Below are positions 47,926 through 54,612 of a stretch of DNA of 55,431 nt, in pieces. The stretch spans positions 1 to 55,431 of IMG/VR virus record IMGVR_UViG_3300007523_000015; one strand, 5' to 3'. The notes under the pieces were generated by a model that searched no databases, had not been told where the DNA came from, and saw only the letters and a list, made by a program, of their open reading frames with translations. Numbering within the stretch: position 1 is the stretch's first letter; each line of letters opens with the position of its first letter. Both the position numbers and the translations under genes were made by a program. This DNA comes from a virus.

Positions 47926-50073
47926 TTAACTATTATCTACCATCATAATATATTCTGCCACATCTCCATCTTTTGCCGAAGTATTTACATACTGCAACAT
48001 AGGATATTTTTTATATAAGTCAGCTTTAGTCTTAGTTACATCAGCGGTAACTTTATCTGCATGAATTCCTTTACCAAATAACTTGCACAACCATTCGAGT
48101 TGTGCTGTGCTTCCGCTTGATCGTTTAATCCCGCCATATTTAGCAACATACTTTGCATAGTCGGAAGTTGGGCCGACTAACTGTGCAACAGTTTTGCTAG
48201 TATACACTCTGCTTGTGTAAGAATCAAGTAAATGTTGCACAACCATCGAAGCGACATCCGAATCAGACACTTTCTTCACTTCCTCTGTTAGTTTCTCGTC
48301 GATCAAAATCCAGTTGTCCAGTTCTTGAATTTCCTTAATGCGGTTCTTCCGCACACCGTATACTTCGATATTCGAAATATTCGATACACCACATTGGTCC
48401 ATTGCTTCTTTCATCGGAATGAAGTTGCGATCTTTTCCAAATTTGTCCAAAGTTTTGTGACCACTTAGGCAAGTGTAATAATACACCTCATTTTCATCAA
48501 TCGGATCTGTATCCTGTTTCCAGATGTATTCGGCTTGTCGCCGACCGCTGGATGACTCCTTGTGTACTAACTTAGTAATGCCTGACGTGGATACTGGCGT
48601 AGTTCTCGGGCGAGCTGTGAGCGTGGTGCCCATCGTAACATTCGGTGGATTATGAAGATCTTTCAATATTTCATCATAGGCAACTTGCCTAACTGCCATA
48701 TCATCGGATGCGTGTGACAATATAATCACAAATGCATCCTTATTATATATTTTTGTATAGTGATATCGCGATCGGCTAATCACTCCAATCTTCGTATCAT
48801 TTAGCACAAATATTACCTCAGGTGCCACAGGAATACGATATTCATAGTCATACAAGCCAGTTACTGGATCCTTAACAGATGTCGAGTACTTTTGTATGAT
48901 AGTGGTCGATCGCCCCACTGACGACCTGAAGCCCATTACCTTAATACCTTTGTCAGTCATAGCCTTGATCGACATAGGAAGAATATCTTCGCCATAATGA
49001 CTTCTACCTTTGAAAAACAACTCAAACTTTGTTTTTGCTACATAGGATTCGACGGCAGCTTTATACAACTCGTCCCTGTAATGTTCCTGCAACAAGAATG
49101 ATTTTTGCCATTTGCAGGTGATTGCATCTGCTTTTTTAGCTAAATGACTAACAATATTATCATTTAGTTCTGTTAACTTACGTTTAATGCTCGTAATAGT
49201 CATTGAAACATAACTCAATTCTTCCCGTGAAGCTGCAAAATCTAGTTCGCCGATTCCACATTCCAGAACAATACAACAGTTCAACAATTTGCTAAGTGTA
49301 CCAAAATGCTTTTCTGGTTCAGAGATGTTAATAGGATATGAAATGTTTCCCATTATAGCAATAGATGCTGATCGATTATATCGATGATTATCGTTCAATA
49401 AAATGTGTACGCCGGGTACAATGTCTTTTTCTTTGTATTCTATTTCACCAATAATAAAATTATCGACACCGGTAATGATCGGCTTAACCTTAAACCATTT
49501 TAGCACATTACGAGCTTCATTCGCGAAGCTTTGGTAATCATATCGATTCGTAACACTGAATTTTACTTCTACACCATTATTTTCGTCAGTTAGTTGTTCG
49601 CCCATCTCGGCAACACTCGGAATGCCCGACTCATTAATAAATGCACTGTAGATACGCTTGTAACCGTCCTTAATGGCAGTTACAGTAAAGTTTTCTGTAT
49701 AGCTGAATGGTGATTTGGAACCTAACCCAAGCGCGCCAATAAAGTCATTGGACTGTGTTTTCGTAGATTCAAAATACGTTGTATAGATGTTAATAACATC
49801 TTCACCGCTTAAACCAATACCAAAGTCGGTTACAGCAAACCACGGTTCCAATACAGTAGGTAGATGCAATTCAAATGGCACTTCTTTTTTTCCTGCTGCT
49901 ACGTGACTATCAACGGCATTACACGAGAGTTCTCGAATAACTGCTTTAATTTTGTTCGAATACAGTCCATCCGATAAGATTTTAAATGCCTTAGCAGAAT
50001 TACGAATCTTAAATTCGCCAGTTGTCCCGACATTGGATAGGACTGCCTCATTTACATCTGCTGCTAGTTTCAT
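47926..50073 (-). CDS. rIIA: rIIA-like GHKL ATPase-domain protein
   Basis: 715 residues. The N-terminal third is a GHKL ATPase: VIRELSCNAVDSHVAAGK (N-box), AVTDFGIGLSGEDV (DxGxG) and GALGLGSKSPFSY (G2 box), as in gyrase B and Hsp90 relatives. That architecture, with the long unassigned C-terminal part and rIIB next door, identifies T4-type rIIA. Function in membrane-linked exclusion control; the biochemical role is unclear even in T4. An early sigma70 promoter precedes it. Confidence 0.9.
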   Translation of the reverse strand: MKLAADVNEAVLSNVGTTGEFKIRNSAKAFKILSDGLYSNKIKAVIRELSCNAVDSHVAAGKKEVPFELHLPTVLEPWFAVTDFGIGLSGEDVINIYTTYFESTKTQSNDFIGALGLGSKSPFSYTENFTVTAIKDGYKRIYSAFINESGIPSVAEMGEQLTDENNGVEVKFSVTNRYDYQSFANEARNVLKWFKVKPIITGVDNFIIGEIEYKEKDIVPGVHILLNDNHRYNRSASIAIMGNISYPINISEPEKHFGTLSKLLNCCIVLECGIGELDFAASREELSYVSMTITSIKRKLTELNDNIVSHLAKKADAITCKWQKSFLLQEHYRDELYKAAVESYVAKTKFELFFKGRSHYGEDILPMSIKAMTDKGIKVMGFRSSVGRSTTIIQKYSTSVKDPVTGLYDYEYRIPVAPEVIFVLNDTKIGVISRSRYHYTKIYNKDAFVIILSHASDDMAVRQVAYDEILKDLHNPPNVTMGTTLTARPRTTPVSTSGITKLVHKESSSGRRQAEYIWKQDTDPIDENEVYYYTCLSGHKTLDKFGKDRNFIPMKEAMDQCGVSNISNIEVYGVRKNRIKEIQELDNWILIDEKLTEEVKKVSDSDVASMVVQHLLDSYTSRVYTSKTVAQLVGPTSDYAKYVAKYGGIKRSSGSTAQLEWLCKLFGKGIHADKVTADVTKTKADLYKKYPMLQYVNTSAKDGDVAEYIMMVDNS

Positions 50074-50108
50074 AGTTGTGTGTTCTTCCTGTGTTAGCGT
50101 TAACCTAT

Positions 50109-50137
50109 ATTATGCTTGCTATTGTATTATGTGTCAA
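50109..50137 (-). promoter_or_regulatory. sigma70-type early promoter for rIIA
   Basis: On the minus strand: TTGACA (50132-50137), 17-base spacer, CATAAT (50109-50114), about 36 bases before the rIIA start. Confidence 0.75.
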
Positions 50138-50142
50138 GCGGG

Positions 50143-50355
50143 TTATCCCCACATGAGTCTGAACAATAAAAGGAACTCATTGTCAATCGGTTTCTCAAAT
50201 TCTATAATCATAGGATGGCCCCATTCTGGGATCCATTCATCCGACACTACCCATTTCCACTTGTTGTTGATCACATTTTCATCCAACCAAACTGTTATCG
50301 GCACCATATCATATGATGTTCGAATGTGTCTACTAGTTTCGATCTTTATTGTCAT
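50143..50355 (-). CDS. small hypothetical early protein
   Basis: 70 residues: MTIKIETSRHIRTSYDMVPI, then a Trp-rich segment (NNKWKWVVSDEWIPEWG) and a C-terminal NEFLLLFRLMWG. No family recognised. It has its own consensus promoter 6 bases before the start and lies just upstream of the rIIA promoter, so is an early gene of unknown role. Confidence 0.6.
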   Translation of the reverse strand: MTIKIETSRHIRTSYDMVPITVWLDENVINNKWKWVVSDEWIPEWGHPMIIEFEKPIDNEFLLLFRLMWG

Positions 50356-50360
50356 ACGTC

Positions 50361-50389
50361 ATTGTATTATAACAACTATAATGTGTCAA
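50361..50389 (-). promoter_or_regulatory. sigma70-type early promoter
   Basis: On the minus strand: TTGACA (50384-50389), 17-base spacer, TACAAT (50361-50366). The ATG of the 70-codon gene at 50355 is 5 bases past the -10, so the transcript would have almost no leader. Confidence 0.7.
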
Positions 50390-50393
50390 CCGG

Positions 50394-51215
50394 TTAGAAC
50401 TCTTCCCACATATCAAATGCTCTGGATTCTTTTCCTTTTATGTTCCTAACAGTATTATAATGTATATTAAATCTTTTAGCCACTTCTGCGTTCGTTCCCG
50501 TAGCATTATAAACATCATCCACTTCGGACCTGGTCAGGCCATATCGTCTGACCTGACCAGGTTTTTCCAGATGTAATGTTATTTTTTTAAAAGATGTTTT
50601 ACCTTTTATACTCCTAACAACTCGTTCGGATGCCTTATATTTTTCCCAAAAATAATCATACCCGCCTGTGTCATAAAAAATATCGGGTATTAAGTCAATT
50701 GGTATGGGAAATGGTGTCGATTTTTGATTATCTGGAAATCCTGGTAGAACTGTTATATCTTTTGTTACATTCTTATAATAGATCTTTCGCTTGATTGTGA
50801 TTATATTATAACGATTCACATCGTACTTTTTAGACAAGATGTCCAAATCCTCATTCGAATGATATATCTCCAATGCTTGCTCATTTGTAAACTTAGCCGA
50901 CGGATTATTCTCGCCTGAAACAGAGGTGGCAAATCTTTTTCTAATCCATCCATACCATTTATTGGTTCTTTTATTTTTCGAACTACTCGAGCACATTTTA
51001 GATAATGCATTTATAAGTTTTCTATTTTGCGGATTTAATTTAACTAGTAATTGATGTGCTACAAAATGTTCTTCTGCTGTTAATTCTATTAAATTAGATA
51101 CATCGTCTGTGCCGCCCATGCATTTAGGTATTATGTGGTGGCGCTCTTTATAACCCGAGAGAATTCTATAATTTGCTCGATTTATCAATTTATTGTAATG
51201 CTTATTATAATCCAT
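50394..51215 (-). CDS. HNH homing endonuclease with C-terminal helix-turn-helix motifs
   Basis: 273 residues. HNH core KERHHIIPKCMGGTDDVSN followed by LTAEEHFVAHQLL at residues about 24-58. The C-terminal half has two DNA-binding helix-turn-helix-like segments (SNEDLDILSKKYDVNRYNI and NATGTNAEVAKRFNIHYNTV), the latter ending TVRNIKGKES as in IENR/NUMOD modules. The C-terminus ends 4 bases before the early promoter of the 70-codon gene. It is inserted between the early rII region and the divergent virion gene at 51312. Confidence 0.87.
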   Translation of the reverse strand: MDYNKHYNKLINRANYRILSGYKERHHIIPKCMGGTDDVSNLIELTAEEHFVAHQLLVKLNPQNRKLINALSKMCSSSSKNKRTNKWYGWIRKRFATSVSGENNPSAKFTNEQALEIYHSNEDLDILSKKYDVNRYNIITIKRKIYYKNVTKDITVLPGFPDNQKSTPFPIPIDLIPDIFYDTGGYDYFWEKYKASERVVRSIKGKTSFKKITLHLEKPGQVRRYGLTRSEVDDVYNATGTNAEVAKRFNIHYNTVRNIKGKESRAFDMWEEF

Positions 51216-51262
51216 TGTAGCGACCTATTCAGCGTGTTTCCTTATATATTTACCTATTATAT

Positions 51263-51270
51263 GATAAATA
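51263..51270 (+). promoter_or_regulatory. T4-type late promoter GATAAATA
   Basis: GATAAATA on the plus strand, 42 bases before the virion gene ATG at 51312. Confidence 0.65.
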
Positions 51271-51311
51271 TTTTTATAAATCAATCAAGACTTATATCCA
51301 AAGGAGTTATT

Positions 51312-51728
51312 ATGGGTCGTCCAATAAAAAAATCAAATTTCGGAGTATCCGCAACCGCAGGTAATCAAATCGTAGTTGACGGTGTTATGTTTGCAGATGG
51401 CACAACTGCCACAGGTGCTTACATTGTTAAGCAAACAGGTTCCGAAGCTTACGTAGTGAGCAATGGAACAAAGGCAGAAATCTGTTTCATGGTAAATGCA
51501 GATGGACTCGGTGCTTTGCTACCAGGACAATGCTATATCACAGCAACACCATTCGGCGGTGTTGCTTTACCGTGCGAAACAATCGCTCAGTATCGTGTAT
51601 CAGTTTATGAAGTACCAAATTCGGTACCAAGAGAAGTCGGTGATCCAGCAGTTTCACCAGTCGGCAACTATAGCTGGTCAACTCAGCCTGCTGCTGCAAA
51701 AGGTCAAGCAGATTTGAACTTGGCATAA
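51312..51728 (+). CDS. virion structural protein (MGRP family)
   Basis: 138 residues from the ATG at 51312, chosen for its AAAGGAG site; the open frame extends 59 codons upstream without support. Product begins MGRPIKKSNFGVSATAGNQI, is rich in Gly, Ala and Val, and lacks motifs. Small proteins starting MGRP-x-K-K are recurrent virion proteins in exo-T4 phages. Late promoter upstream and terminator downstream make it a monocistronic late gene on the plus strand. Confidence 0.7.
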   Translation: MGRPIKKSNFGVSATAGNQIVVDGVMFADGTTATGAYIVKQTGSEAYVVSNGTKAEICFMVNADGLGALLPGQCYITATPFGGVALPCETIAQYRVSVYEVPNSVPREVGDPAVSPVGNYSWSTQPAAAKGQADLNLA

Positions 51729-51741
51729 GAAACTTTAATCA

Positions 51742-51766
51742 AGACAAAGCACTAAGTGCTTTGTCT
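51742..51766 (+). terminator. terminator-like hairpin after virion gene
   Basis: Perfect AGACAAAGCA / TGCTTTGTCT inverted repeat with a 5-base loop, 13 bases past the stop codon. The following sequence has few T, so strength is uncertain. Confidence 0.7.
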
Positions 51767-51851
51767 ATTCGTACCTCTAGTGGGAAACCACATTCGGTAC
51801 CATTCGTGCAATTCTAAATCCATAATAGAAGAAATAAAACAGTTAGTGGGA

Positions 51852-51927
51852 TGGTCGGACCGACAGGACTCGAACCTGCATACAAATAGTTTAGGAAACT
51901 ACTGTTCATCCTTTGAACTACGGTCCG
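51852..51927 (-). tRNA. tRNA-Arg (CCT)
   Basis: Full cloverleaf on the minus strand: acceptor CGGACCG/CGGTCCG, D-stem GTTC/GAAC, anticodon stem GTAGT/ACTAT with loop TTCCTAA (anticodon CCT, reads AGG), T-arm GCAGG-TTCGAGT-CCTGT, and encoded ACCA. Confidence 0.88.
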
Positions 51928-51935
51928 CTATTTCT

Positions 51936-51988
51936 GACACGACCTGTCTTCGAGGCAGGCTTGCACCCCGTGCAATTAATCTTCCTAA
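51936..51988 (-). other. possible tRNA 5' remnant (two hairpins)
   Basis: On the minus strand a TTGC-ACGGGGT-GCAA arm is followed by CCTG-CCTCGAAGA-CAGG, spaced like a D-arm and anticodon arm, but no T-arm or acceptor 3' strand follows. It may be a decayed tRNA or a transcript hairpin. Confidence 0.3.
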
Positions 51989-51991
51989 TTC

Positions 51992-52162
51992 TTATCTACG
52001 ATCGTCGTGCTCTCGACCTTTGTCGTATAACGTTTCTCTGTCCCAGCTTCGTTTCTTTTCTTTAACTGGTTCAACTTTCTTAAATTTTCGATTGCTGCGA
52101 GAATAGTCACGATCGTTATCGCTAAAATCAAAGTCTCCGTCATACTGCGATTTCTTATCCAT
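51992..52162 (-). CDS. small highly charged protein
   Basis: 56 residues from the ATG at 52162: MDKKSQYDGDFDFSDNDRDY, then a Lys/Arg-rich middle (KFKKVEPVKEKKRSWDRE) and REHDDRR at the end. Weak AGGA upstream. It sits 4 bases after the glutaredoxin gene's stop and before the tRNA, so is probably the second gene of that transcript. Function unknown. Confidence 0.55.
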   Translation of the reverse strand: MDKKSQYDGDFDFSDNDRDYSRSNRKFKKVEPVKEKKRSWDRETLYDKGREHDDRR

Positions 52163-52166
52163 ATTC

Positions 52167-52403
52167 CTAATTAGTCTTTGCTAACTCCTGTTGTAATCCA
52201 CTAAATCCGCCCGGTACAAGTAATCCATCCTTAAAAATTTGAGGAATGGACTTTACCTTGGCACCTAATTTTTCTTCTAACTTTACTAAATTCTTTTCAT
52301 CATCTACATCAAAATATACATAATCAACTAACTTCGTCTTACAAAGCAACTCTGCTTTTTTACAATAAGAACACCATTCCGCACCATATATTTCAATATT
52401 CAT
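52167..52403 (-). CDS. glutaredoxin-like thiol-disulfide oxidoreductase
   Basis: 78 residues. Thioredoxin-fold pattern: MNIEIYGAEWCSYCKKAELL with the CxxC (CSYC, residues 11-14), DYVYFDVDDEK, and the cis-proline SIPQIFKDG followed by VPGGFSGL. It is the size of T4 NrdC, which reduces phage ribonucleotide reductase. No reductase gene is in the window. AAGGAG precedes the ATG and a good sigma70 promoter lies upstream. Confidence 0.88.
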   Translation of the reverse strand: MNIEIYGAEWCSYCKKAELLCKTKLVDYVYFDVDDEKNLVKLEEKLGAKVKSIPQIFKDGLLVPGGFSGLQQELAKTN

Positions 52404-52455
52404 AGTAATTACTCCTTAATAGAGTATTACTTATCTGGTTATCTGTATATGTAAA

Positions 52456-52484
52456 AGTATATAGATATTAACAAAAAGAGTCAA
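52456..52484 (-). promoter_or_regulatory. sigma70-type early promoter for glutaredoxin
   Basis: On the minus strand: TTGACT (52479-52484), 17-base spacer, TATACT (52456-52461), about 52 bases before the glutaredoxin start. Confidence 0.75.
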
Positions 52485-52693
52485 TCAATAATAGACATGA
52501 ATTCTAAATGACCGTCTGGATATTCAAAGATTCCTATTGTCTCTATTGTCTGCCCGTTGTTTTGATACTGCCTCGGTATTTGGGACACTCTTAACACAAT
52601 AACATTTTTCCTGTAGGTTTCGGTTATTTTTATTATTGTTCCCTTGAACCCTTCAAAGCTTATCTTGCCACCTTCTTTAAAATACGTTGCCAT
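52481..52693 (-). CDS. small hypothetical beta-rich protein
   Basis: 70 residues: MATYFKEGGKISFEGFKGTI, alternating strand pattern (NVIVLRVSQIP, ETIGIFEYPDGHLEFMSIID). Looks like a small beta barrel. Unrecognised. It lies directly downstream of the Arg and Thr tRNA genes and its end overlaps the glutaredoxin -35 region. Confidence 0.55.
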   Translation of the reverse strand: MATYFKEGGKISFEGFKGTIIKITETYRKNVIVLRVSQIPRQYQNNGQTIETIGIFEYPDGHLEFMSIID

Positions 52694-52708
52694 AAAATCC
52701 TATTGTAT

Positions 52709-52783
52709 TGGTGCACCTAACAGGAATCGAACCTGTAACATTGCCTTCGGAGGGCGGTATGATATCCATTCCACCATAGGCGC
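52709..52783 (-). tRNA. tRNA-Arg (CCG), degenerate anticodon stem
   Basis: Minus-strand: acceptor GCGCCTA/TAGGTGC, T-arm ACAGG-TTCGATT-CCTGT, encoded ACCA, anticodon loop CTCCGAA (anticodon CCG, reads CGG). The anticodon stem has only three good pairs, so function is less certain than for the Arg-CCT gene. Confidence 0.7.
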
Positions 52784-52787
52784 TTTC

Positions 52788-52861
52788 TGGTGCTGGTTGA
52801 CAGAATCAGACTGTCGTTCTTGCGTTACGAGGGCAATGTAATGTCACTATACTAAACCAGC
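52788..52861 (-). tRNA. tRNA-Thr (CGT)
   Basis: Minus-strand: acceptor GCTGGTT/AACCAGC, D-stem GTA/TAC, anticodon stem TTGCC/CGCAA with one mismatch and loop CTCGTAA (anticodon CGT, reads ACG), T-arm GACAG/CTGTC with an unusual loop TCTGATT, encoded ACCA. Separated from tRNA-Arg (CCG) by four bases. Confidence 0.75.
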
Positions 52862-52866
52862 TTTCA

Positions 52867-53112
52867 TTATTTATCGACCCTGCTTGCAGCTATCATTCTT
52901 GCTGCTATCTCTTCTGCTATTTGTTCGCTTGTTTTTCCGCCACGCTTGTTAAGTTTCTTCAGTTGTTCCTTAATCCAAAATGGAAAATGCGTACCAGTTA
53001 GTTCATCTATCTGGTCATCCGAATATTGATCAATCTTATCCAAAACTGCTTGCAGCTCTGGCTTCTTTTTCATCTTTCGAAAAAATGTATCTTTATTATG
53101 GAAACTTCTCAT
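52867..53112 (-). CDS. small hypothetical protein
   Basis: 81 residues: MRSFHNKDTFFRKMKKKPEL, then helical (VLDKIDQYSDDQIDEL), and GGKTSEQIAEEIAARMIAAS at the C-terminus. No family. Overlaps the nuclease gene by 4 bases, so it is coupled to it. Confidence 0.55.
   Translation of the reverse strand: MRSFHNKDTFFRKMKKKPELQAVLDKIDQYSDDQIDELTGTHFPFWIKEQLKKLNKRGGKTSEQIAEEIAARMIAASRVDK
52868..52875 (-). promoter_or_regulatory. late promoter motif before tRNA-Thr
   Basis: GATAAATA on the minus strand in the stop of the 81-codon gene (GTC GAT AAA TAA), 7 bases before the tRNA-Thr 5' end. It could drive late tRNA transcription. Confidence 0.4.
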
Positions 53113-53579
53113 CGTCTTATTTTTGTCTTATCATAGTCAAATAGACAAGCTACCTTCCCATACGAATTTGCAAAAGAATGTCTCCTGACCATATCTTCGT
53201 GTGTATAGAGATACAACTCATCCTCGAATACAAATATTATGTACAAGCCGTCCAGCCCCATTAATTCTACTGTTTTCATATAGTGGTCGAACTTGTAACT
53301 ATCTACAGTAAAGTATCTACCACCTTCTATAAAATATGCGCTAGTTTTTGCTTTTACATCGACTGCATGCTTGCCCTTAAACCTGTCATATATAATGAAA
53401 TCTGGCAGAATTACACTACCACTAGTTCCTTCTAGTCTCGGACCAGTACCTTCTTTCCTTGTCTGATATCTTGTATCTTGTACGTAGCTGTAAATAGACT
53501 TCAACCAAGCATAAACAATATCTTCGGCTTTGGTCCCGACTTCCAACGCTGCTTCAAACGTTTCTTTATCGGATCTCAT
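53109..53579 (-). CDS. PD-(D/E)XK nuclease-like protein
   Basis: 156 residues. Near residues 58-77: VILPDFIIYDRFKGKHAVDV followed by KAKT, a PD-x(n)-D-V-K arrangement typical of the restriction-endonuclease-like fold, with an upstream Glu (KAEDIVYAWL) that could be the first ligand. It is not similar to the homing endonucleases and lacks their DNA-binding repeats, so a repair or host-DNA degrading nuclease is more likely. It overlaps the NADAR gene by 14 bases. Confidence 0.65.
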   Translation of the reverse strand: MRSDKETFEAALEVGTKAEDIVYAWLKSIYSYVQDTRYQTRKEGTGPRLEGTSGSVILPDFIIYDRFKGKHAVDVKAKTSAYFIEGGRYFTVDSYKFDHYMKTVELMGLDGLYIIFVFEDELYLYTHEDMVRRHSFANSYGKVACLFDYDKTKIRR

Positions 53580-54039
53580 CTCTAACTCGCATTAAGCATT
53601 TTCCTAACAAATTCTTACCAAGCCATTGCGATTGATCTAGTGCTCTATGATCCGATTCTTCTAAACCAATTCCCCATATTTTATCATACGGGCTTGCTTC
53701 GACAATAATTTTGTCACCGGTGTCCAACAGAGTATTTAAACAATATTCATTTTGCAAGAATTTCGACTTTAGGCCCGGAATCATTAACCCCTCGCATTCT
53801 GCCATCCATGTTGCATCGTCATAACCCCGAACCTGTCTTCCTAAGAATTTTTGTTTTCGTGGTTCGCGTTGTTCCATGATCATTTCAGCTACATCGAAGT
53901 CTTTGAACAATCGAGCCTTCATATACATCATATATTGTTCACTGCAATTGTATTGATTGCCGCTGTGTGCAAACGGACTCATATACCAATTCGAAAACGG
54001 ATTTAATGACCGGTAAAAGAATACAAAGTTATGTGTCAT
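53566..54039 (-). CDS. NADAR (YbiA-like) domain protein
   Basis: 157 residues from the ATG at 54039; the frame runs further up into the tRNA but is not convincing there. FYRSLNPFSNWYMSPF, NCSEQYMMYMKARLF, PRKQKFLGRQVRGYDDATW and SPYDKIWGIGLEESD define the YbiA/DUF1768 NADAR family. NADAR proteins act on ADP-ribose-linked substrates; some are reported to remove ADP-ribose from guanine in DNA. Its co-occurrence with an ADP-ribosyltransferase-like gene (9910) is suggestive. No clear ribosome binding site. Confidence 0.85.
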   Translation of the reverse strand: MTHNFVFFYRSLNPFSNWYMSPFAHSGNQYNCSEQYMMYMKARLFKDFDVAEMIMEQREPRKQKFLGRQVRGYDDATWMAECEGLMIPGLKSKFLQNEYCLNTLLDTGDKIIVEASPYDKIWGIGLEESDHRALDQSQWLGKNLLGKCLMRVRDEIR

Positions 54040-54057
54040 GTGATATTTTAATGTTGT

Positions 54058-54129
54058 TGGTACCCCTGGAAGGATTCGAACCCTCAGTCCCGAGCTTAGA
54101 AGGCTCAGACCCAATCCATTGGCAGGGAT
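54058..54129 (-). tRNA. tRNA-Arg (TCT), short D-arm
   Basis: Minus-strand: acceptor ATCCCTG/CAGGGGT, anticodon stem TGAGC/GCTCG with loop CTTCTAA (anticodon TCT, reads AGA), T-arm GAGGG-TTCGAAT-CCTTC, encoded ACCA. The D-arm region is 3 or so bases shorter than usual and its stem is unclear. Confidence 0.78.
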
Positions 54130-54134
54130 ATATT

Positions 54135-54209
54135 TGGTGCGTAATGAGAGATTCGAACTCCCGACTACTGACAAGTCAAATCAGTACTCTACCACTGAGT
54201 TAATTACGC
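54135..54209 (-). tRNA. tRNA-Val (GAC)
   Basis: Minus-strand: acceptor GCGTAAT/ATTACGC, D-stem ACTC/GAGT, anticodon stem CTGAT/GTCAG with loop TTGACTT (anticodon GAC, reads GUC), T-arm GGGAG-TTCGAAT-CTCTC, encoded ACCA. Its 5' end touches the stop codon of the 58-residue gene. Confidence 0.85.
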
Positions 54210-54385
54210 TATTTTTCTAATCTAATTTTAGAAACTTGCTGTAAGAATTCCCAAGCTTCTTCTGTTTTATTCTGTGCTATCAGACCTTTCATATGTATCT
54301 TTTGTTCAGGTGTTGCCACTTGATAGAATCTGGCCATTTCCATCATGCCTAAGTTTCCTGGGTAATTTAATTCTGATATTTTCAT
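54209..54385 (-). CDS. small conserved phage protein
   Basis: 58 residues: MKISELNYPGNLGMMEMARF, then YQVATPEQKIHMKGLIAQNK and TEEAWEFLQQVSKIRLEK. The NLGMMEM-x-x-FYQ-x-ATPEQ pattern recurs in small T4-like phage proteins of unknown role. The start overlaps the KTSC gene stop (ATGA), and the stop overlaps the tRNA-Val 5' end by a base. Confidence 0.7.
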   Translation of the reverse strand: MKISELNYPGNLGMMEMARFYQVATPEQKIHMKGLIAQNKTEEAWEFLQQVSKIRLEK

Positions 54386-54612
54386 TTTATTCTACGTATC
54401 TGATATTCGTCTTTTATAAAATTATGAAAATATGTTCCTTTGGAGCCAGAGTTTACCCATTTCTCAAAACCCGTTCTAGTTATTCCCGGAATAGAAAATG
54501 TTCTTCCATTTGACAGTCTCATTGTAACCGTCCTGTTTGGACGGTTATGTATTAAATCAGATATCCAGGTAGACTGGACAGGCTTCTCATTTAATAATTC
54601 AAATGCTCTCAT
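54382..54612 (-). CDS. KTSC-domain protein with capsid-targeting-like N-terminus
   Basis: 76 residues. N-terminus MRAFELLNEKPVQ fits the M-R-x-x-E-[LFI] pattern and an L-N-E site. The remainder (VTMRLSNGRTFSIPGITRTG, GSKGTYFHNFIKDEYQIR) resembles the KTSC domain found at the end of some lysyl-tRNA synthetases and alone in phages. It overlaps the DHFR gene by 14 bases; a late promoter lies inside DHFR 58 bases upstream. A packaged peptide is a hypothesis. Confidence 0.7.
   Translation of the reverse strand: MRAFELLNEKPVQSTWISDLIHNRPNRTVTMRLSNGRTFSIPGITRTGFEKWVNSGSKGTYFHNFIKDEYQIRRIK

Noticed and set aside
53566-54174. longer NADAR protein starting at 54174
   Set aside because: The extra 45 residues would be encoded by the tRNA-Arg and tRNA-Val genes; the family-like sequence begins at the ATG at 54039.
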